Assembly: GCA_028752905.1 (NCBI GenBank) | Contig: JAQNBH010000014.1 | Coordinates: 33,508,640-33,572,639 of the forward strand | DNA length: 64,000 nt | Direction of reading: 5' to 3' | From: Cladorhizidae sp. MBARI D1340-BT2 | Lineage: Eukaryota; Porifera; Demospongiae; Poecilosclerida; Cladorhizidae | In this document: piece after piece, positions 50,901 through 59,070 of the stretch | Numbering within the stretch: the stretch's first letter is position 1 | Layout of the letters: each line of letters opens with the position of its first letter | Translations under genes and position numbers: made by a program | The notes under the pieces: model-generated | The model's input: only the letters and a program-made list of their open reading frames with translations | What the model was told of the DNA's origin: nothing | Databases searched by the model: none

Positions 50901-53900
50901 TGCTAGGAGAATTCCACACTGCCTCTATCAACCTTAGCTTTATGCTAGGAGAATTCCACACTGCCTCTATCAACCTTAGCTTTATGCTAGGAGAATTCCA
51001 CACGGCCTCTATCAACCTTAGCTTTATGCTATGAGAATTCCACACTGCCTCTATCAACCTTAGCTTGCTTTATGCTAGGAGAATTGCTAGGAGAATTCCC
51101 CACTGCCTCTATCAACCTTAGCTTTATGCTAGGAGAATTCCACACTGCCTCTATCAACCTTAGCTTCATGCTATGAGAATTCCACACTGCCTCTATCAAC
51201 CTTAGCTTTATGCTAGGAGAATTCCACACTGCCTCTATCAACCTTAGCTTTATGCTAGGAGAATTCCACACTGCCTCTATCGACCTTTCCTCGTTCAGCT
51301 CTTCCTTAAACTAAGAAGCAGATTTTTGTTGTGGAAACACAAACAAAGCACACCACACCTGCTGTGACTGCAACTAGAATAGAAGTCGACTCACACAACT
51401 CACGTTCACAATATCTCAACATTGGTGCATCACTAGTGTGAGCATATTGGGAACCCAGCCTTGCGCTTGTTCACACCCACACACACACTTCACGCCCACA
51501 AGCAGTTGAAGTGACTGCAATTCATCGCATGCTAAATTCTACAGTTTTGATTGGCTCAATGCTAGAATAGAAGTAGATCATCGTAAGGTAGCATATCTAT
51601 TTGCAGCGTCATATCCTATAGAAATGTTGCAGGTGCACAATAGAGATGTTGCAGGTGCACAATAGAGATGTTGCAGTTGCACAATAGAAATGTTGCAGGT
51701 GCAAATAGAAATGTTGCAGGTGCACAATAGAAATGTTGCAGGTGCACAATAGAGATGTTGCAGGTGCAAATAGAAATGTTGCAGGTGCAAATAGAAATGT
51801 TGCAGGTGCACAATAGAGATGTTGCAGGTGCACAATAGAGATGTTGCAGGTGCACAATAGAGATGTTGCAGGTGCAAATAGAAATGTTGCAGGTGCACAA
51901 TAGAGATGTTGCAGGTGCACAATAGAAATGTTGCAGGTGCAAATAGAAATGTTGCAGGTGCACAATAGAGATGTTGCAGGTGCACAATAGAAATGTTGCA
52001 GGTGCAAATAGAAATGTTGCAGGTGCACAATAGAGATGTTGCAGGTGCACAATAGAGATGTTGCAGGTGCACAATAGAAATGTTGCAGGTGCACAATAGA
52101 GATGTTGCAGGTGCACAATAGAGATGTTGCAGGTGCACAATAGAAATGTTGCAGGTGCAAATAGAAATGTTGCAGGTGCACAATAGAAATGTTGCAGGTG
52201 CAAATAGAAATGTTGCAGGTGCAAATAGAAATGTTGCAGGTGCACAATAGAGATGTTGCAGGTGCACAATAGAGATGTTGCAGGTGCACAATAGAGATGT
52301 TGCAGGTGCAAATAGAAATGTTGCAGGTGCACAATAGAAATGTTGCAGGTGCACAATAGAGATGTTGCAGGTGCAAATAGAAATGTTGCAGGTGCAAATA
52401 GAAATGTTGCAGGTGCACAATAGAGATGTTGCAGGTGCACAATAGAGATGTTGCAGGTGCACAATAGAAATGTTGCAGGTGCAAATAGAAATGTTGCAGG
52501 TGCACAATAGAGATGTTGCAGGTGCACAATAGAAATGTTGCAGGTGCAAATAGAAATGTTGCAGGTGCAAATAGAAATGTTGCAGGTGCACAATAGAAAT
52601 GTTGCAGGTGCACAATAGAGATGTTGCAGGTGCAAATAGAGATGTTGCAGGTGCACAATAGAAATGTTGCAGGTGCACAATAGAAATGTTGCAGGTGCAA
52701 ATAGAAATGTTGCAGGTGCACAATAGAGATGTTGCAGGTGCACAATAGAAATGTTGCAGGTGCAAATAGAAATGTTGCAGGTGCACAATAGAGATGTTGC
52801 AGGTGCACAATAGAGATGTTGCAGGTGCACAATAGAAATGTTGCAGGTGCAAATAGAAATGTTGCAGGTGCACAATAGAGATGTTGCAGGTGCACAATAG
52901 AGATGTTGCAGGTGCACAATAGAAATGTTGCAGGTGCAAATAGAAATGTTGCAGGTGCACAATAGAAATGTTGCAGGTGCAAATAGAAATGTTGCAGGTG
53001 CAAATAGAAATGTTGCAGGTGCACAATAGAGATGTTGCAGGTGCACAATAGAGATGTTGCAGGTGCACAATAGAGATGTTGCAGGTGCAAATAGAAATGT
53101 TGCAGGTGCACAATAGAGATGTTGCAGGTGCACAATAGAAATGTTGCAGGTGCAAATAGAAATGTTGCAGGTGCACAATAGAGATGTTGCAGGTGCACAA
53201 TAGAGATGTTGCAGGTGCACAATAGAAATGTTGCAGGTGCAAATAGAAATGTTGCAGGTGCACAATAGAGATGTTGCAGGTGCACAATAGAAATGTTGCA
53301 GGTGCAAATAGAAATGTTGCAGGTGCAAATAGAAATGTTGCAGGTGCACAATAGGTGCACAATAGAAATGTTGCAGGTGCACAATAGAAATGTTGCAGGT
53401 GCAAATAGAGATGTTGCAGGTGCACAATAGAGATGTTGCAGGTGCACAATAGAAATGTTGCAGGTGCACAATAGAAATGTTGCAGGTGCAAATAGAAATG
53501 TTGCAGGTGCACAATAGAGATGTTGCAGGTGCACAATAGAAATGTTGCAGGTGCACAATAGAAATGTTGCAGGTGCACAATAGAAATGTTGCAGGTGCAC
53601 AATAGAGATGTTGCAGGTGCACAATAGAAATGTTGCAGGTGTACAATAGAAAAGTTGCAGGTACAGAATAGAAATGTTGCAGGTCCCAATAGAAATGATG
53701 CATGTGCACAATAGAACTGTACGATATGATTTGTTCGGCGCATGTCATATTATGAACCAAAGTATGTTTCTATTATAACAAATTAAAATAAAGAGCCTTG
53801 AAAAAAGAACACCCCTTGTATGTATTAGAGGAACACCTATGTAGACTAATATTAGAGGAACACCTCCAGTATAGACTAATATTAGAGGAACACCTCCAGT

Positions 53901-55079
53901 ATAGACTAATATTAGATGAACAACACTTGTATTGACTAATATTAGAGCAATACATCCAGTATGTATATAGTCTCTCCGGTTTAAACAAATATTAAAGGAA
54001 CACCTGTATAGACTAATATTAGAGGAATTCCTCCTGTTAGATTCAATATTAGAGGAACCACTCCAGTATAGACTAATATTAGAACACCTCCAGTATAGAC
54101 TAATATTAGATGAACAACTCCAGGACAGACTAATATTAGAAGAACATCTCCAATATAAACTAATATTAGAGGAACACCTCCAGTATAGACTAATATTAGA
54201 GGAACACCTCCAGTATAGACTAATATTAGAGGAACACCTCCAGTATAGACTAATATTAGATGAACAACTCCAGTATAGACTAATATTAGAGGAACACCTC
54301 CAGTATAGACTAATATTAGAGGAACACCTCTAATATAGACTAATATTAGAGGAACACCTCCAGTATAGACTAATATTAGAGGAACACCTCTAATATAGAC
54401 TAATATTAGAGGAACACCTCCAGTATAGACTAATATTAGAGGAACACCTCCAGTATAGACTAATATTAGAGGAACACCTCTAATATAGACTAATATTAGA
54501 GGAACACCTCCAGTATAGACTAATATTAGAGGAACACCTCTAATATAGACTAATATTAGAGGAACACCTCTAATATAGACTAATATTAGAGGAACACCTC
54601 CAGTATAGACTAATATTAGAGGAACACCTCCATTATCCATTATAGACTAATATTAGAGGAACACCTCCATTATAGACTAATATTAGATGAACAACTCCAG
54701 GACAGACTAATATTAGAAGAACACCTCCAATATAAACTAATATTAAAGGAACACCTCCAGTATAGACTAATATTAGAGGAACACCTCCAGTATAGACTAA
54801 TATTAGAGGAACACCTCCAGTATAGACTAATATTAGAGGAACACCTCTTGTATAGACTAATATTAGAGGAACACCTTTAATATAGACTAATATTAGAGGA
54901 ACACCTCCAGTATAGACTAATATTAGAGGAACACCTCCAGTATAGACTAATATTAGAGGAACACCTCCATTATAGACTAATATTAGAGGAACACCTCTAA
55001 TATAGACTAATATTAGAGGAACACCTCTAATATACATAATATTACTCAAAATTGTTTTATATTTCCTGTCCCATTCGCA

Positions 55080-55115
<36 letters not shown>

Positions 55116-58100
55116 TATTTGTATTCTAGCCACTTGGTGGTTGATGAGATAAAATATGCCAACTTGGGTGTAGTAAATAACAGGTATGGCTAACCAGAAT
55201 CATGGGCGTGATAATTGTGTGGGTGTGGCTTACCAGAGTAGGAGGTGGGAACGTCCCTTTAGTTTCCTTCCAAGTCTTGACTAATTTAAAGAAGATGTCG
55301 GGAGTGCTTTTATCAATGTCCGCTCTGTCTGTTGTTGACCATCACATACACACGTGTTGACGTGCATGAGCCGAGTCAAGGAACATGAGAGAGGCTTTGC
55401 TGGACTAGCCTGCATCAGAACTGAGAATGTGCACCTATTTCTTCTCGCTTGAAGTGTGTCATGATGACACAATACCTCTCATACCTCCACAATTACAGTG
55501 AAATAAATGTGCACATGCGAGGCTGACCTCTGAATCACTTGCCCTGCCAAAAGCCTATTAGGTGACTATTGCTAGTGGGCTCTGCTTCACAGGGAGCCCA
55601 GCTGCTGGGTGTCTAGGTGCTTCACAGAGAACCCAGCTGCTGGGTGTGTAGGTCCTGCTTCACAGGGAGCCCAGCTGCTGGGTGTCTAGGCCCTGCTTCA
55701 CAGGGAGCCCAGCTGCTGGGTGTCTAGGCCCTGCTTCACAGGGAGCCCAGCTGCTGGGTGTGTAGGTCCTGCTTCACAGGGAGCTCAGCTGCTGGGTGTC
55801 TAGGCCCTGCTTCACAGGGAGCCCAGCTGCTGGGTGTGTAGGCCCTGCTTCACATGGAGCCCAGCTGCTGGGTGTCTAGGCCTTGCTTCACAGGGAGCCC
55901 AGCTGCTGGGTGTCTAGGTCCTGCTTCACAGGGAGCTCAGCTGCTGGGTGTCTAGGCCCTGCTTCACAGGGAGCCCAGCTGCTGGGTGTGTAGGCCCTGC
56001 TTCACATGGAGCCCAGCTGCTGGGTGTCTAGGCCTTGCTTCACAGGGAGCCCAGCTGCTGGGTGTCTAGGTCCTGCTTCACAGGGAGCCCAGCTGCTGGG
56101 TGTGTAGGCTCTGCTTCACAGGGAGCCCAGCTGCTGGGTGTGTAGGTCCTGCTTCACAGGGAGCTCAGCTGCTGGGTGTCTAGGTGCTTCACAGGGAGCC
56201 CAGCTGCTGGGTGTGTAGGTGCTTCACAGGGAGCCCAGCTGCTGGGTGTCTAGGCTCTGCTTCACAGGGAGCCCAGCTGCTGGGTGTCTAGGCTCTGCTT
56301 CACAGGGAGCTCAGCTGCTGGGTGTGTAGGTCCTGCTTCACAGGGAGCCCAGCTGCTGGGTGTGTAGGTGCTTCACAGGGAGCCCAGCTGCTGGGTGTGT
56401 AGGTCCTGCTTCACAGGGAGCCCAGCTGCTGGGTGTATAGGTGCTTCACAGGGAGCCCAGCTGCTGGGTGTGTAGGTCCTGCTTCACAGGGAGCCCAGCT
56501 GCTGGGTGTGTAGGTGCTTCACAGGGAGCCCAGCTGCTGGGTGTGTAGGCTCTGCTTCACAGGGAGCCCAGCTGCTGGGTGTGTAGGCTCTGCTTCACAG
56601 GGAGCCCAGCTGCTGGGTGTGTAGGCTCTGCTTCACAGGGATCCCAGCTGCTGGGTGTCTAGGCTCTGCTTCACAGGGAGCCCAGCTGCTGGGTGTGTAG
56701 GCCTTGCTTCACAGGGAGCCCAGCTGCTGGGTGTCTAGGTGCTTCACAGGGAGCCCAGCTGCTGGGTGTCTAGGCCCTGCTTCACAGGGAGCTCAGCTGC
56801 TGGGTGTGTAGGTCCTGCTTCACAGGGAGCTCAGCTGCTGGGTGTCTAGGCCCTGCTTCACAGGGAGCCCAGCTGCTGGGTGTGTAGGTGCTTCACAGGG
56901 AGCCCAGCTGCTGGGTGTGTAGGTCCTGCTTCACAGGGAGCCCAGCTGCTGGGTGTGTAGGCTCTGCTTCACAGGGAGCCCAGCTGCTGGGTGTGTAGGC
57001 TCTGCTTCACAGGGAGCCCAGCTGCTGGGTGTGTAGGCTCTGCTTCACAGGGATCCCAGCTGCTGGGTGTCTAGGCCCTGCTTCACAGGGAGCCCAGCTG
57101 CTGGGTGTCTAGGCCCTGCTTCACAGGGAGCCCAGCTGCTGGGTGTCTAGGTGCTTCACAGGGAGCCCAGCTGCTGGGTGTCTAGGCTCTGCTTCACAGG
57201 GAGCCCAGCTGCTGGGTGTCTAGGTGCTTCACAGGGAGCCCAGCTGCTGGGTGTGTAGGCCCTGCTTCACAGGGAGCCCAGCTGCTGGGTGTGTAGGCCC
57301 TGCTTCACAGGGAACCCAGCTGCTGGGTGTCTAGGCTCTGCTTCACAGGGAGCCCAGCTGCTGGGTGTCTAGGCCTTGCTTCACAGGGAGCCCAGCTGCT
57401 GGGTGTCTAGGTGCTTCACAGGGAGCCCAGCTGCTGGGTGTCTAGGCCCAGCTGCTGGGTGTGTAGGCCCTGCTTCACAGGGAGCCCAGCTGCTGGGTGT
57501 CTAGGTGCTTCACAGGGAGCCCAGCTGCTGGGTGTGTAGGTGCTTCACAGGGAGCCCAGCTGCTGGTGTCTAGGCTCTGCTTCACAGGGAGCCCAGCTGC
57601 TGGGTGTCTAGGCTCTGCTTCACAGGGAGCCCAGCTGCTGGGTGTCTAGGCTCTGCTTCACAGGGAGCCCAGCTGCTGGGTGTCTAGGTGCTTCACAGGG
57701 AGCCCAGCTGCTGGGTGTGTAGGCCCTGCTTCACAGGGAGCCCAGCTGCTGGGTGTCTAGGTGCTTCACAGGGAGCCCAGCTGCTGGGTGTCTAGGCCCA
57801 GCTGCTGGGTGTGTAGGCCCTGCTTCACAGGGAGCCCAGCTGCTGGGTGTGTAGGCCCTGCTTCACAGGGAGCCCAGCTGCTGGGTGTCTAGGTGCTTCA
57901 CAGGGAGCCCAGCTGCTGGGTGTCTAGGTCCACAGGAAGCTCAGCTGATGGGTGTCTAGGTGCTTCACAGGGAGCCCAGCTGGGCTCTGCTTTACACAGC
58001 ACAACTGCTAGGTGCTTAGACACAGCTTCACAGAGAATCCAGCTAGTATGTAGGTGCCTGGGGCCTATTTCACAAGACAACCCAGCTGATGGGTGCCTAG

Positions 58101-58363
58101 GCCCTGCTTCACAAGGAAGCCCAGCTTATTTTCTGCATCCTTGGGGACAATCATTACAGCTGATCACACTGTACAAGCAGCATGTGTCAACATATTTTGA
58201 AGAAGCATAACTCCTAACACTTCGAAGGCTAACAGACTACAACACAAGAGATTCCTTCGCTACCTAACCAGTGTACATATACAAATAGCTGAAAATAAAG
58301 GATACAGTCCTTGAAGACAATGGTATCTCCCCGAGGAGACAGTATGAAGAGCTGAGAGAGCAT
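26957..58363 (-). CDS. AP4M1: AP-4 complex subunit mu-4 (AP4M1-like), 11 coding exons
   Basis: The medium (cargo-binding) subunit of the AP-4 adaptor, which sorts membrane proteins at the trans-Golgi network. Exons, 5' to 3' on the minus strand: 58363-58306, 55328-55234, 43139-43030, 41168-41072, 40182-39949, 30682-30455, 28970-28879, 28786-28739, 28138-27970, 27884-27712, 26981-26957. Total 1,329 nt, 442 residues plus stop; every junction is GT-AG and every phase agrees. Residues 1-140: longin-like domain (MLSQLFILSPRGDTIVFKD, NGLYFVCATKFNVGPAMVLE, FVLIYELLDEVL). From about 190 to the end: mu-homology domain (CIQMKSFLAGEAEIRMGLNE, VALDDCNFHENAQLELFD, NMTVRIPVPK, YRWVRYITH) with the mu-4-like terminus SDSYVCRV. 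It resembles mu-4 more than mu-1/2/3 at IRMGLNEDL, at the start DFGYPQGTSTEVL and at the end. The introns are dominated by minisatellites. I found no frameshift or stop, so it looks functional if the long introns splice. Confidence 0.93.
27110..27620. repeat. Intron 10 arrays: ~20-bp GGGTGATGGTGGACACAC type and 18-bp ATGTAGTGCACCCTACAC type
   Basis: 27115-27260: tandem GACACACACTGGGGTGGGTG with variable insertions. 27370-27620: about 13 copies of the 18-bp unit with occasional ATGT extensions. Intron 10 spans 26982-27711. Confidence 0.93.
27660..27730 (-). repeat. Duplicated end of exon 10 with a second splice-donor copy
   Basis: CATCTATACGTACCTGTGTG occurs at 27660-27679 and at 27699-27718. 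On the minus strand both read CACACAG before GTACGTATAGATG. The upstream one is the true donor (GT at 27711-27710), the other a decoy (GT at 27672-27671). Confidence 0.85.
27712..27884 (-). CDS. AP4M1: AP4M1 exon 10
   Basis: Acceptor GTGTTTAG; donor GTACGT. Encodes LTLSEMSRTAKKEVNQVSLD, FEIPMFICSGMNIRFLRVFE and YRWVRYITH. A near-copy of its 3' end and donor follows in the intron. Confidence 0.94.
27970..28138 (-). CDS. AP4M1: AP4M1 exon 9
   Basis: Acceptor (TCC)nTCAG supplied by the adjacent array; donor GTAGGT. Encodes FGTNMTVRIPVPKTTVSVSH, then QQDKINVWKIKKIDGGTEHI and LILK. Confidence 0.94.
28139..28695. repeat. Intron 8 polypurine/polypyrimidine array (GGA/GAGGA)
   Basis: About 550 bp of G and A only (plus strand), mainly GGAGGAGGAGAGGA with GGAAGCGGA interruptions. 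On the AP4M1 transcript strand it is all C and T, and it runs right up to the exon 9 acceptor. Open frames of poly-Ser/Pro/Leu or Glu/Arg over it are artefacts. Confidence 0.96.
28739..28786 (-). CDS. AP4M1: AP4M1 exon 8
   Basis: A 48-nt exon: acceptor CTTGTGTGTAG, donor GTGAGT. Encodes the end of Lys, then TIRICVRLKCDVSSK and two bases of Thr. It is recognised by the conserved strand before NMTVRIPVPK. Confidence 0.9.
28879..28970 (-). CDS. AP4M1: AP4M1 exon 7
   Basis: Acceptor CTCTTGCAG; donor GTAAAT. Encodes FTLMNYRVSGDFLNDIPFHI and FTTVEDGELA plus two bases of Lys. Confidence 0.93.
29140..30412. repeat. Intron 6 arrays: 20-bp starter and 29-bp main array (about 38 copies)
   Basis: 29145-29220 has CACACTAGTCATGTGACC repeated four times. 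29310-30410 has a 29-bp unit (CAACACTAGCACACTCCACA then CTAGTCCCT), almost perfectly uniform, with changes mainly at the edges. Intron 6 is 28971-30454. Confidence 0.96.
30455..30682 (-). CDS. AP4M1: AP4M1 exon 6
   Basis: Acceptor TTGTGTCCAG; donor GTGGGT. Encodes GNVLRSHLDGCIQMKSFLAG, then IRMGLNEDLLVGSEEKR and ALDDCNFHENAQLELFDKE, ending PDGE. The core of the cargo-binding domain. Confidence 0.94.
30730..31875. repeat. Intron 5 array A: 54-bp unit (about 21 copies)
   Basis: The unit is CACATGTGACAGGAAGGCCT, TCTGGAGTCCCCCACTATTA, GCCCTTCACACCAG. Starts at 30737 and 30791 show the 54-bp period. Variants: GGGCTTTCTGG, and truncated copies near 31770. Confidence 0.95.
31965..31992. repeat. (GT)n microsatellite in intron 5
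   Basis: About 11 TG dinucleotides. Confidence 0.9.
32215..36325. repeat. Intron 5 array B: 37-bp hairpin-forming unit (about 111 copies)
   Basis: The unit is ACTAGTCTTCATCAGGAATG, AAGGCTAGAG, CCTC(T/C)AC. Each copy contains TAGTCTTCAT-CAGGA-ATGAAGGCTA, a 10-bp stem with a 5-nt loop and one T/G pair. Variants (CAGCC for GAGCC, CTCCAC for CTCTAC, and 34-bp copies lacking ACA) are distributed in recurring patterns. Confidence 0.97.
36326..36580. other. Unique spacer in AP4M1 intron 5
   Basis: No gene seen. Near its right end, GTTTAGAGGACCCTTTACCT (about 36545) is complementary to a segment near 37275-37297 on the far side of the next array. Confidence 0.5.
36580..37190. repeat. Intron 5 array C: 22-bp unit (about 28 copies)
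   Basis: The unit is ACACTGACATTACACTCCCT then GA. Early copies have ACACCGAC; two copies lost ACA. Confidence 0.96.
37191..37785. other. Unique spacer in AP4M1 intron 5
   Basis: No recognisable gene. It includes ATTCTATTCCAGC and its complement GCTGGAATAGAAT near 37715-37745, a small hairpin, and the inverted partner of 36545. Confidence 0.45.
37785..38655. repeat. Intron 5 array D: 40-43-bp unit (about 21 copies)
   Basis: The unit is TGATGCACGTGGCAGCCTCT then CATGAAAGAGTCCTGAACTA or CTGTA. Length varies only at the junction (CTA, CTCTG, CTGTATG). Confidence 0.95.
38755..39480. repeat. Intron 5 array E: 16-bp unit (about 45 copies)
   Basis: The unit is CACAATTAGAATGACT, with GACG, GATG and ACGACA variants clustered at both ends and in one central patch. 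Followed by about 460 bp of unique sequence up to exon 5. Confidence 0.96.
39949..40182 (-). CDS. AP4M1: AP4M1 exon 5
   Basis: Acceptor CCCCCACAG; donor GTGAGT. Encodes DFGYPQGTSTEVLKSYI, a Ser-rich linker between the two domains, and NEIFIDLLERLTVLIAAN, the first strand of the mu-homology domain. Confidence 0.94.
40290..41035. repeat. Intron 4 array: ~30-bp ATGTGATCAAGGGTGAGTTA repeat
   Basis: Variable units of CATGTGATCAAGGGTGAGTT, AACCTTTAGT and extra CATGTGATGT blocks. A ~280-bp higher-order unit appears twice (compare TCAAGCTAATATCATGTGAT at about 40647 and 40909). Confidence 0.93.
41072..41168 (-). CDS. AP4M1: AP4M1 exon 4
   Basis: Acceptor CCCTCCAG, drawn from a purine/pyrimidine repeat; donor GTATGT. 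Completes Arg, then IAGLCKDYCGVLNEEAIRLN and FVLIYELLDEVL. Confidence 0.94.
41165..41280. repeat. Intron 3 G/A-rich repeat at the exon 4 acceptor
   Basis: GGGAGGAGAGGA-type sequence on the plus strand, pyrimidine-only on the transcript strand, ending in the CCTCCAG acceptor of exon 4. Confidence 0.92.
41500..41685. repeat. Intron 3 ~31-bp repeat (6 copies)
   Basis: GGTGGGATCACATGGTCTTC then CCCACATGCTG, with decay at the edges. Confidence 0.9.
42030..42965. repeat. Intron 3 main array: 19-bp unit (about 49 copies)
   Basis: The unit is CTCCTACTATATGTGGCCC, with CTCCCAC, GGCTC and GGCAC variants and a few 16-bp copies. It ends about 65 bp before exon 3. Open frames over it are by-products. 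Confidence 0.96.
43030..43139 (-). CDS. AP4M1: AP4M1 exon 3
   Basis: Acceptor TTGCTAG; donor GTAACC. Encodes QGGDNIHFLYIKRNGLYFVC and then ATKFNVGPAMVLELLS plus two bases of Arg. The phase-0 start matches exon 2 and chooses this AG over one 4 bp inside. Confidence 0.93.
43185..45375. repeat. Intron 2 array A: 48-bp unit (about 45 copies)
   Basis: The unit is TGCAGTACTGGCATGCATGT, AATAGACCACACCTCCATCA, GGTGAGCC. Positions 43201 and 43249 show the period. Because 48 is divisible by 3, all frames can stay open for hundreds of codons. Main variants are GAG/GGG and GTA/GCA. Confidence 0.97.
45535..46290. repeat. Intron 2 array B: ~33-bp CATGTGTGGCATACATGTCT repeat
   Basis: Units of TACACGTGCACCACATGTGC and then GGCATACATGTCT, with frequent CpG/TpG differences. 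46291-46834 is unique apart from a short (AGCT)n run near 46515-46537. Confidence 0.94.
46835..49920. repeat. Intron 2 array C: 18-bp unit (about 171 copies)
   Basis: The unit is GTTGCATCACCAGGTCAT. Only a few positions vary (TCAT/TCAC, GTT/GCT, ACA for GCA). The 1,075- and 1,098-codon open frames over it arise from the 6-codon period and are not a protein gene. Confidence 0.97.
50030..51290. repeat. Intron 2 array D: 42-bp unit (about 30 copies)
   Basis: The unit is GCCTCTATCAACCTTAGCTT, TATGCTAGGAGAATTCCACA, CT. Two rearranged copies near 51060-51090. Confidence 0.96.
51291..51610. other. Unique spacer in AP4M1 intron 2
   Basis: About 320 bp with no recognised feature, between two arrays. 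Confidence 0.5.
51615..53725. repeat. Intron 2 array E: 21/22-bp unit (about 97 copies)
   Basis: The unit is ATGTTGCAGGTGCACAATAG plus AA or GA; a 21-bp form has GCAAATAG. The two forms alternate in recurring blocks. Very long open frames in all three minus frames are by-products. Confidence 0.97.
53800..55040. repeat. Intron 2 array F: 30-bp unit (about 41 copies)
   Basis: The unit is AGGAACACCTCCAGTATAGA then CTAATATTAG. A variant block (TGAACAACTCCAGGACAG and neighbours) occurs at about 54110 and again at about 54690, pointing to a larger duplicated block. Confidence 0.96.
55083..55112. repeat. (TG)n microsatellite
   Basis: About 14 TG dinucleotides, in intron 2 near exon 2. Confidence 0.9.
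55234..55328 (-). CDS. AP4M1: AP4M1 exon 2
   Basis: Acceptor CAACAACAG; donor GTAAGCC. Completes Tyr, then RADIDKSTPDIFFKLVKTW and PPPTL, the second helix region of the longin-like domain. Ends in phase 0. Confidence 0.93.
55570..58110. repeat. Intron 1 array: 34/38-bp unit (about 68 copies)
   Basis: The unit is CAGCTGCTGGGTGTCTAGGC, CCTGCTTCACAGGGAGCC; a shorter form has TAGGTGCTTCACAGG. CAGCTG is a perfect palindrome in every copy. Copies decay from 57930 to 58110 towards exon 1, the older edge. Confidence 0.96.
58306..58363 (-). CDS. AP4M1: AP4M1 exon 1 (start codon)
   Basis: Encodes MLSQLFILSPRGDTIVFKD plus the first base of a Tyr codon. Donor GTATCC. The ATG is chosen because this start is the universal beginning of mu chains. 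Confidence 0.93.
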
Positions 58364-58407
58364 ATTCAGTCTTTCTCTACCACCAGTAGCTACACCTTTT
58401 ATTAAAG

Positions 58408-58581
58408 ATGGATTCGACTCCGCCTTATACTAGCACTCGTCGCCCACTTCCTTTACGTCTGGCAGCGTCTAAACGCACGCCCTCCTCATCGCGAGCTGCC
58501 GCGAAGTATATACGTACTAGTTTTCTTCCAACTACAGCGCAAAATATATTCATAGAATTGCTAGCATCTGTTTTTTTATAA
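58408..58581 (+). CDS. Short divergent open frame (hypothetical)
   Basis: 57 codons from an ATG 45 bp from the AP4M1 start, in the opposite direction. It is Ser/Thr/Pro/Arg-rich (MDSTPPYTSTRRPLPLRLAA, then SKRTPSSSRAAAKYIRTSF). The GC-rich first part differs from the AT-rich end, which lies inside a ~102-bp tandem repeat, so the real exon may end earlier by splicing. A micro-exon-like segment follows at 58928-58960 (ISTMKERIEE before GTAAGA). No family recognised. A minus-strand frame over the same bases is less likely. Confidence 0.3.
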   Translation: MDSTPPYTSTRRPLPLRLAASKRTPSSSRAAAKYIRTSFLPTTAQNIFIELLASVFL

Positions 58582-58850
58582 AAACGTGCAGCATACTGGT
58601 ACTGTATATGGATACACAACGGCAATTAATAATAATTGACTTAAAAAATATATTCATAGAATTGCTAGCATGTTTTTTTATAAAAACGTGCAGCATACTG
58701 GTACTGTGTATGAATACACAACGGCAATTAATAATAATTGACTTAAAAAATATATTCATAAAATTGCTAGCATCTGTTTAAAAAAAAAAAAAACGTGCAT
58801 ACTGTATATGGATACACAACGGCAATTAATATAATAATTGACTTAACAGG
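58542..58850. repeat. ~102-bp tandem repeat, 3 copies
   Basis: Each copy has AAAATATATTCATAGAATTG, CTAGCATCTG, AAAACGTGCAGCATACTGGT and ACACAACGGCAATTAATAAT. The third copy has an A-run insertion and lost part of the middle. Confidence 0.93.
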
Positions 58851-59070
58851 TGAGAAGACCTGAAATATTAGATCTAGTGCGGAGTTTGGGTGTGCTGAAG
58901 TTTGGGTGTGCTGAACAGCAAGTTTGCAGATATCAACCATGAAAGAAAGAATTGAAGAGGTAAGAAGGACATCAACACATCACTCCTCATGGAGGCCTTC
59001 TGGGTCATTGAAGGGACAATGTCAACCTCGTGGCATATTGAATATCAACCAAACAAGATGGAGGAGACGG

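Noticed and set aside
51578..53760. Three overlapping ~700-codon minus frames rich in Cys, His and Leu
   Set aside because: All three minus frames are open at once, as expected of a 21/22-bp array, so this is not a protein.
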